A stretch of 64,000 bases of DNA. Source: Pseudobdellovibrionaceae bacterium. Its GTDB lineage: Bacteria > Bdellovibrionota > Bdellovibrionia > Bdellovibrionales > Bdellovibrionaceae. Made by a program: the position numbers and the translations under genes. Each line of letters begins with the position of its first letter. Positions within the stretch are counted from its first letter, which is position 1. This document shows, in pieces, positions 59,710 to 64,000 of this stretch. The notes under the pieces are model-generated. The model was not told the DNA's origin. It saw only the letters and a list, made by a program, of their open reading frames with translations, and searched no databases. Where the stretch lies: the NCBI GenBank assembly GCA_019637915.1, contig JAHBUV010000001.1:2760565-2824564 (forward strand), read 5' to 3'.

Positions 59710-62700
59710 TTGAACTCCCGTTTGAATTCCAGATCGAGGCCGAAGATCGAGTCTTTTTTCTGGGCGGAATCCCGTTGCAGGGTGCCTTCCTGCCCCTCGC
59801 GCTCCTCGTAGGAGCCGATGGCCGAGACGTTGCTGTTGATCTGATACTGCAGTTTGAACTCCTGGGAGCCGACGTCGCTGTTCATCGGCCGCAGGTACAT
59901 GGCGTTCAGGCGGTCCGACAGGCGCTTGGTGAAGGTCCACTTCGGCACGCTGATGTTCTTGGTGCTGTCGTAGGTCGAGGTGATCTGCACGCTGATGCCG
60001 GTGGTGTTCTGGAAGCCTTTGCTGATCCCGCTGCGCGACAGGCCGAGCCCGAGGGCCTCGTAACCCAGCTGCTCGGCCTGGGTGCGCGACGATTGCGAAC
60101 CCTCCATTTTCTGCGAAGTCACGCCGAGGGCGAGGAGCGAGATGATGTCCTGTTCGGGCAGGGGCGGCACGCTGGTCATGCGGATGGTCGGATTCGGTTT
60201 CGCCGGCCCCTGCACGAGGACGTTGATGTCGTATTCGCCGACGCGGGACTGGGCCGAGAGGTACAGCTCCGGATTGATCTCCTCGGTGTTGGTGAAATTG
60301 ATGTTGCCCGTGTTCACGTCGAAAATCTTGTCCTTGATGATGATCTTGGCGTTCTTGTCGATGCTGATCCGCCCCAGCAGGATCGGGTTCTGCGGCGGGC
60401 CTTTCACCTGCAGCGTGCCGGTCAGCGTCCCGTCCATCAAGGAGTTCCGCACCACGATGTTGCGCAGGAGGAGGACCTGCAGGTCGAGGACCACGGGATC
60501 GAACTGCGCCTGCCGCAGGATTTTCGGCAGATAGGGGCTGACGCGCAGGTGGGCGTTCGTGTCGTCGCCCTCGGTGAATTCTTTTTCGATCAGGGCGGAG
60601 GACACCTCGTAGGTTCCCGACAGCACGAAGGGGAACCACTTGCCGGAGAACAGCAGGTTGGCGCGGCCGTTGGTGCGCACCTTCTCGGGCACGTTCATGC
60701 TCAGCCCTTCCGCCTGCAGGCGGATGCTCACCGGGATGTCGCCGTAGCCGTTCAGCTGCACGGATCCCTCGCCCGAGAACTGTCCGCCGGCGAGCTGCCC
60801 TTGCAGGTCCTGGACGAGGATGCGGCTGTGGGAGAAGATCACGTCCGTCTGCACTTTCTCGAGCGGATGGGGGAAGCCCTTCAGGCGGATGAAGGTGTTC
60901 TTGATCGAGGCGTTGCCCAGGATCTGCGGTTTCCACAGCGTGCCGCTCACGGTCGCTTCCATGCGGAAAGGCCCGCCGAGATCCTCGAGGAACGGCGTCA
61001 GCATCTGCAGGAGCCGGAGGTCCGCCGAGGCGGCGACGCTCAGATTCAGGCGGTCCAGCCGGAAGCCCTCGCCGCGCAGGCGGATCGAGGTGTTGCCGGG
61101 GCCCTCCAGCATGAAGTTTTTCAGCGAGATGTCGCCGCGGTCGAACTGCACCTCGGCGCTGTCGCGGTTGCTCAGGCTGAACGCGCCCCGTTTCAGGGAC
61201 AGGTTCCTCACCAGGACGCGACCGCTGAGCTGGTCGAAGCGCCCGCTGTCGGAGGAGAGCTCGATGTCGGACGTCAGGTTGGATTCGTACTCGTTCTGAA
61301 GGTTGGTGGCGCCGACCAGGGACAGCAGGCTGGTGAAGGCCCAGTCCGAGGTCTTCAGCCGCACGTGCAAAGGGGCGCGCCCTTCCTGGAAGGGCAATTG
61401 CCAGTCGCCCTGGATGCGGTTGCCGAAAAGGTTCGCCTCGCCGGCGACCAGGTCCCGCGTCAGGTGCACGTTGAAGAAGGAGCTCGGCACCTCGTGCTCG
61501 TCGACGACGAGGTCCGACAGGGAGCCGCGCAGTTTCATGTCGGGGCGGTCGACGGGCCCCTTGATCTGGCTCGAGACGTTCAGCTGCCCCGAGAGGTTGC
61601 TGCGGATGCGGTTGACGAATTCGGATTCCTCCAGGCGGAACTGCGCGAGGTCGACCAGCAGGTCCATCTCCTTGTGGCGCGAGATGCCGCCGGTCGCGAC
61701 GAGGGTCGCCGGGCCCTTGCGCATCTCCGCCGTCTTCAGCGCGATGTTGCCCTCGACCCCTTCGGTCACCAGGCGCAGCTGATCGAAGGAGTCGCCCTGC
61801 AAGCGGCCGTTGCGGAAAGTGGCGTCCAGGCGGTGATTGAGTTTCCAGAAGTTCAAAGGGCCGTCGAAACTCATCTTCGCCGCGCCGGCGGCCTGCACGT
61901 CGAGGGGGAATTTCCAGATGCGCGAGAACACGGTGGTGATGTCGGCCGCCTCGAGGTTGCCGGAGTGGAAGGATCCGGCGATCTGATCATGGCGCAGGTC
62001 CAGATCGAGTTCGCCGCCGGCCGTGGTGCGGCCCAGGGTCATCATCAGGTCCTCGAACAGCAGATGGCCGTCGCGGTAGCGCAAAAGACCGGCGACGGCG
62101 CCCAGGGTGTGGTTCTCGAAAACGAAATCCCGCGTCGCGAGTTTCAGTTCGAAGGTGGCGCTGTCGGAGTCGCCGCGGGTGAAGCCTTCCACGGGTGAGG
62201 TGCCCTCGAAGTGCAGGCCGGAGAGGTCCTCGATGTCTTTGAAGGCGATCTGCGGGCTCTTGTAGTCGATGCGGAAACCGGTCTTGAAGTTGACCGTGCC
62301 GTCCACCTGGCCGCGGCTGCCGCCGATGCGCACGCGGGTGCTGAACTTCACGTCGTCGGCCGTGATGGCGGCGTCGCCTTCCGCCTCCAGGTCGCGCAAG
62401 GAGACGATGGTGTGGGCTTTGTCGCGATTCTCGGCGCGCACCAGGAGGTGGTCCGCCTTGACCTGCCCGCGGCAGTTCACCCGCAAGGGCGACAGCTCCC
62501 CTTCGCAGGGCAGGGTGGCGCCGAGGGTGATGTCCACCGGGATTTTTTTCAGGTTCAGGGATTGGAAGAGGGCCTGCAGATCCAGGTTCCTGGTGCGGGC
62601 CTCGGTGCGGAAGGCGAAAGGCGCCTGGAACTCGAGGGTGGTGTTGACGAGTTCCGCCTGCCCGGCCGGATGCCCCAACGTGATGTTCTTCACCTGCAGG

Positions 62701-63680
62701 GCTTTTTGCGTGAGCGTGCCCTCGAGGCTGGCGTCGCCGATGTGCAGGTTGCCGACGCGCACGGCGCGGGTGCGGGCGGTGAGGGCGTTTTCGAAATGCG
62801 CCGTGCCCTGCAGGCGGATGTCCGTCTCCACGGCGAGGGAGCCCGACAGCGGCGGCAGCTTCACGTCCGGCAGGAAGGCGGCGAGCTCCTTCGCGACTTC
62901 CTCCAGGTTGACGTCGGCTTCCGCCTGCATGCGCAGGCGCGGTTTCAGGGTCAGGTTGGCGGGATCGTCGGAGCTGCCTTGCGCGCGCAGCACGATGTTG
63001 TTGCGGCGCACGCGCAGATCCTGCAGCAGCAGGCTGCGCGCCCCGAGTTCCGCCGACAGGGTGGCGCCCACCGTGACGGCGGGGGCCTGTTTCCAGGCGA
63101 CGGTGATCTCCGGCAGATGGGCGTCCAGCCGCAGCCGCCGGTCGCGGTTCTGCAGGATCAGCGTGCGGGCGAGGAGTTGCGCGCGCAGTTCCTCGCGGCG
63201 CGAATCCAGCTCCCAGCGGGCGTTTTCCAGAACGATGTTTTTCAGCGGCACTTTTTCCAGCCAGCCGAAGAGTTGATCCAAGGGCAGGGCTTTCGCGGGT
63301 TCGGACGAATCGAGCAGGGGATCCAGCCGCACGGCCCCTTCCGGCTCCTGCAGGACGAGGGAAACCACTTCGGCGCGACCGAGCAGCACGTCGAAGAAAT
63401 CCAGACGGACGCGCAGGTTCTTCACTTTCACCGGGCCGAGGATGTCGGCGGTTTTGCCCAGAGGTTTGACCTCGAGGTCCGCGAGCTCGGCGCCGAGGGG
63501 GAACACCCGCAAACGCAATTCCCGCAGTTGCACGTCCACCAGGCCGCTTTCAGCGGCCCGCGCCAGCGCCTCCCGCTTCACCCACTCCGCCAGACGCGGC
63601 ATCGCCACCAGGTCGATCAGCGCCCACAGGACGAGCAGCGCGGCGAGGGGGGTGAGGAGGATCAGCAGAACCCTTTTCAC
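59706..63680 (-). CDS. tamB: TamB-like translocation and assembly protein
   Basis: A 1324-residue protein with an N-terminal membrane helix (residues 2-22) and a very long repeated beta-strand region, as in TamB and AsmA-like lipid-transfer bridges. The C-terminal DUF490 (TamB) domain is clear: LTGTLQVKGPPQNPILLGRISI, NINFTNTEEINPELYLSA, and PPLPEQDIISLLALGVTS. The start is GTG at 63680, overlapping the stop of the upstream gene (GTGA). It should span the periplasm and work with the TamA-like barrel in outer-membrane assembly or lipid transport. Confidence 0.94.
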   Translation of the reverse strand: MKRVLLILLTPLAALLVLWALIDLVAMPRLAEWVKREALARAAESGLVDVQLRELRLRVFPLGAELADLEVKPLGKTADILGPVKVKNLRVRLDFFDVLLGRAEVVSLVLQEPEGAVRLDPLLDSSEPAKALPLDQLFGWLEKVPLKNIVLENARWELDSRREELRAQLLARTLILQNRDRRLRLDAHLPEITVAWKQAPAVTVGATLSAELGARSLLLQDLRVRRNNIVLRAQGSSDDPANLTLKPRLRMQAEADVNLEEVAKELAAFLPDVKLPPLSGSLAVETDIRLQGTAHFENALTARTRAVRVGNLHIGDASLEGTLTQKALQVKNITLGHPAGQAELVNTTLEFQAPFAFRTEARTRNLDLQALFQSLNLKKIPVDITLGATLPCEGELSPLRVNCRGQVKADHLLVRAENRDKAHTIVSLRDLEAEGDAAITADDVKFSTRVRIGGSRGQVDGTVNFKTGFRIDYKSPQIAFKDIEDLSGLHFEGTSPVEGFTRGDSDSATFELKLATRDFVFENHTLGAVAGLLRYRDGHLLFEDLMMTLGRTTAGGELDLDLRHDQIAGSFHSGNLEAADITTVFSRIWKFPLDVQAAGAAKMSFDGPLNFWKLNHRLDATFRNGRLQGDSFDQLRLVTEGVEGNIALKTAEMRKGPATLVATGGISRHKEMDLLVDLAQFRLEESEFVNRIRSNLSGQLNVSSQIKGPVDRPDMKLRGSLSDLVVDEHEVPSSFFNVHLTRDLVAGEANLFGNRIQGDWQLPFQEGRAPLHVRLKTSDWAFTSLLSLVGATNLQNEYESNLTSDIELSSDSGRFDQLSGRVLVRNLSLKRGAFSLSNRDSAEVQFDRGDISLKNFMLEGPGNTSIRLRGEGFRLDRLNLSVAASADLRLLQMLTPFLEDLGGPFRMEATVSGTLWKPQILGNASIKNTFIRLKGFPHPLEKVQTDVIFSHSRILVQDLQGQLAGGQFSGEGSVQLNGYGDIPVSIRLQAEGLSMNVPEKVRTNGRANLLFSGKWFPFVLSGTYEVSSALIEKEFTEGDDTNAHLRVSPYLPKILRQAQFDPVVLDLQVLLLRNIVVRNSLMDGTLTGTLQVKGPPQNPILLGRISIDKNAKIIIKDKIFDVNTGNINFTNTEEINPELYLSAQSRVGEYDINVLVQGPAKPNPTIRMTSVPPLPEQDIISLLALGVTSQKMEGSQSSRTQAEQLGYEALGLGLSRSGISKGFQNTTGISVQITSTYDSTKNISVPKWTFTKRLSDRLNAMYLRPMNSDVGSQEFKLQYQINSNVSAIGSYEEREGQEGTLQRDSAQKKDSIFGLDLEFKREFK

Positions 63681-64000
63681 TGATGACCCCGCCAGGCGTT
63701 CAGCAGCGAGTGTCCGGAGCGGTACTGCGGGCGGGCCGCCAGCAGGGACTCCATCACCTCGATGGCGGTGTGTTTCTGGCCGAGTCCCCACAGGGCCTGG
63801 GCGCGCAGATAGGCCGTGGCGAAAAACGCCTCGGGGTCGGGCGCCTGCGTGACTTCGACCCGCGCCAGCTCCTGCAGAAGCTCGAGATGGCGGCGCGCCG
63901 CCAGCAGCAGCTCCAGGCGCAGCCACTGCGTGGAGGCGCCGTCGTCCTCGCTCAAGGCGAGCAGACCCAGCGCGTCCTCCCAGCGCTCCAGCATGGCCGC
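63677..64000 (-). CDS. C-terminal end of a TPR-like helical repeat protein, truncated by the window
   Basis: The frame is open to the last base of the window, so at least 107 residues of the C-terminus are seen. They form short helices rich in Leu and Ala, with AYLRAQALWGLGQKHTAIEVMESLLAARPQYRSGHSLL, a clear TPR-like unit. It overlaps the tamB-like gene by GTGA, so it may be a co-expressed helper of the TamAB system. Full length and function are not visible. Confidence 0.75.
   Translation of the reverse strand, partial: AAMLERWEDALGLLALSEDDGASTQWLRLELLLAARRHLELLQELARVEVTQAPDPEAFFATAYLRAQALWGLGQKHTAIEVMESLLAARPQYRSGHSLLNAWRGHQ

Noticed and set aside
59679-62198. Long open frame (839 codons) on the plus strand opposite tamB, and similar ones opposite tamA, pepN, the GH35 gene and the 16.6-19.1 kb genes
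   Set aside because: They are mirror frames of GC-rich coding sequence. The translations are low in complexity, rich in Arg, Gly, Ala and His, and show no family motifs, while the opposite strand carries clear proteins.

Overview
The window is a gene-dense, GC-rich piece of a Gram-negative chromosome with about 52 protein-coding genes, no rRNA, no tRNA that I can see, no CRISPR array and no transposase. Outer-membrane biology (TamA/TamB, an OmpA-family protein, lipoproteins, Lgt), a FecR / beta-barrel / adenylate cyclase operon, a methylcitrate cycle operon, many exported hydrolases, and small exported Lys-rich peptides suggest a delta-like proteobacterium, most likely Bdellovibrionota (Bdellovibrio relatives). 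This placement rests on gene content and protein flavour only. It was not tested by a search.

Layout: 1-4.5 kb holds the end of lgt, hisS and a DUF3299/ABC/permease operon. 4.5-9.8 kb is a leftward envelope-to-cAMP operon (FecR protein, beta-barrel protein, adenylate cyclase). 10-14 kb holds greB, a secreted trypsin-like protease, a 58-residue exported peptide, an FNR-type regulator with a possible FNR box, an exported HNH nuclease and thioredoxin. 14-20 kb holds a LamG lipoprotein, an antiporter, glutaryl-CoA dehydrogenase and a BLUF blue-light protein. 20-26 kb holds a two-component system, an exported GH35-like glycosidase and an OmpA-family protein. 26-35 kb holds FKBP/pdxH/pcp, apaG, an EEP hydrolase, a leucyl aminopeptidase coupled to an orphan sensor kinase, and a conserved protein paired with a DUF502 membrane protein. 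35-43 kb holds a subtilase fused to a PilZ domain, an RluA-type synthase, MgtE, and a two-gene ABCC-like exporter. 43-49 kb holds a Tat-exported amine oxidase, folE, a GNAT gene between long inverted repeats, pepN and a VOC protein. 49-51 kb is a peroxide-stress cluster (perR-like, ahpC, dps, ahpD) behind a 7-1-7 PerR-type palindrome. 51-56 kb is prpD-prpB-prpC plus a PhoD-like lipoprotein with a degenerate active site. 56-64 kb holds an exported MsrA, then TamA, TamB and the end of a TPR-like protein.

The genes are tightly packed. Translational coupling by ATGA, GTGA, TGATG, TAATG and even CTGA overlaps is common, and convergent genes sometimes share stop-codon bases. The most unexplained structural signal is a family of long, nearly perfect palindromes or inverted repeats whose outer ends read AAAAGGTRCC. 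They begin at or beside the stop codons of hisS, folE, pepN and tamA, and one pair encloses the GNAT gene. The most unusual protein is the membrane-anchored subtilase with a C-terminal PilZ domain, which suggests control of an exported protease by cyclic di-GMP.
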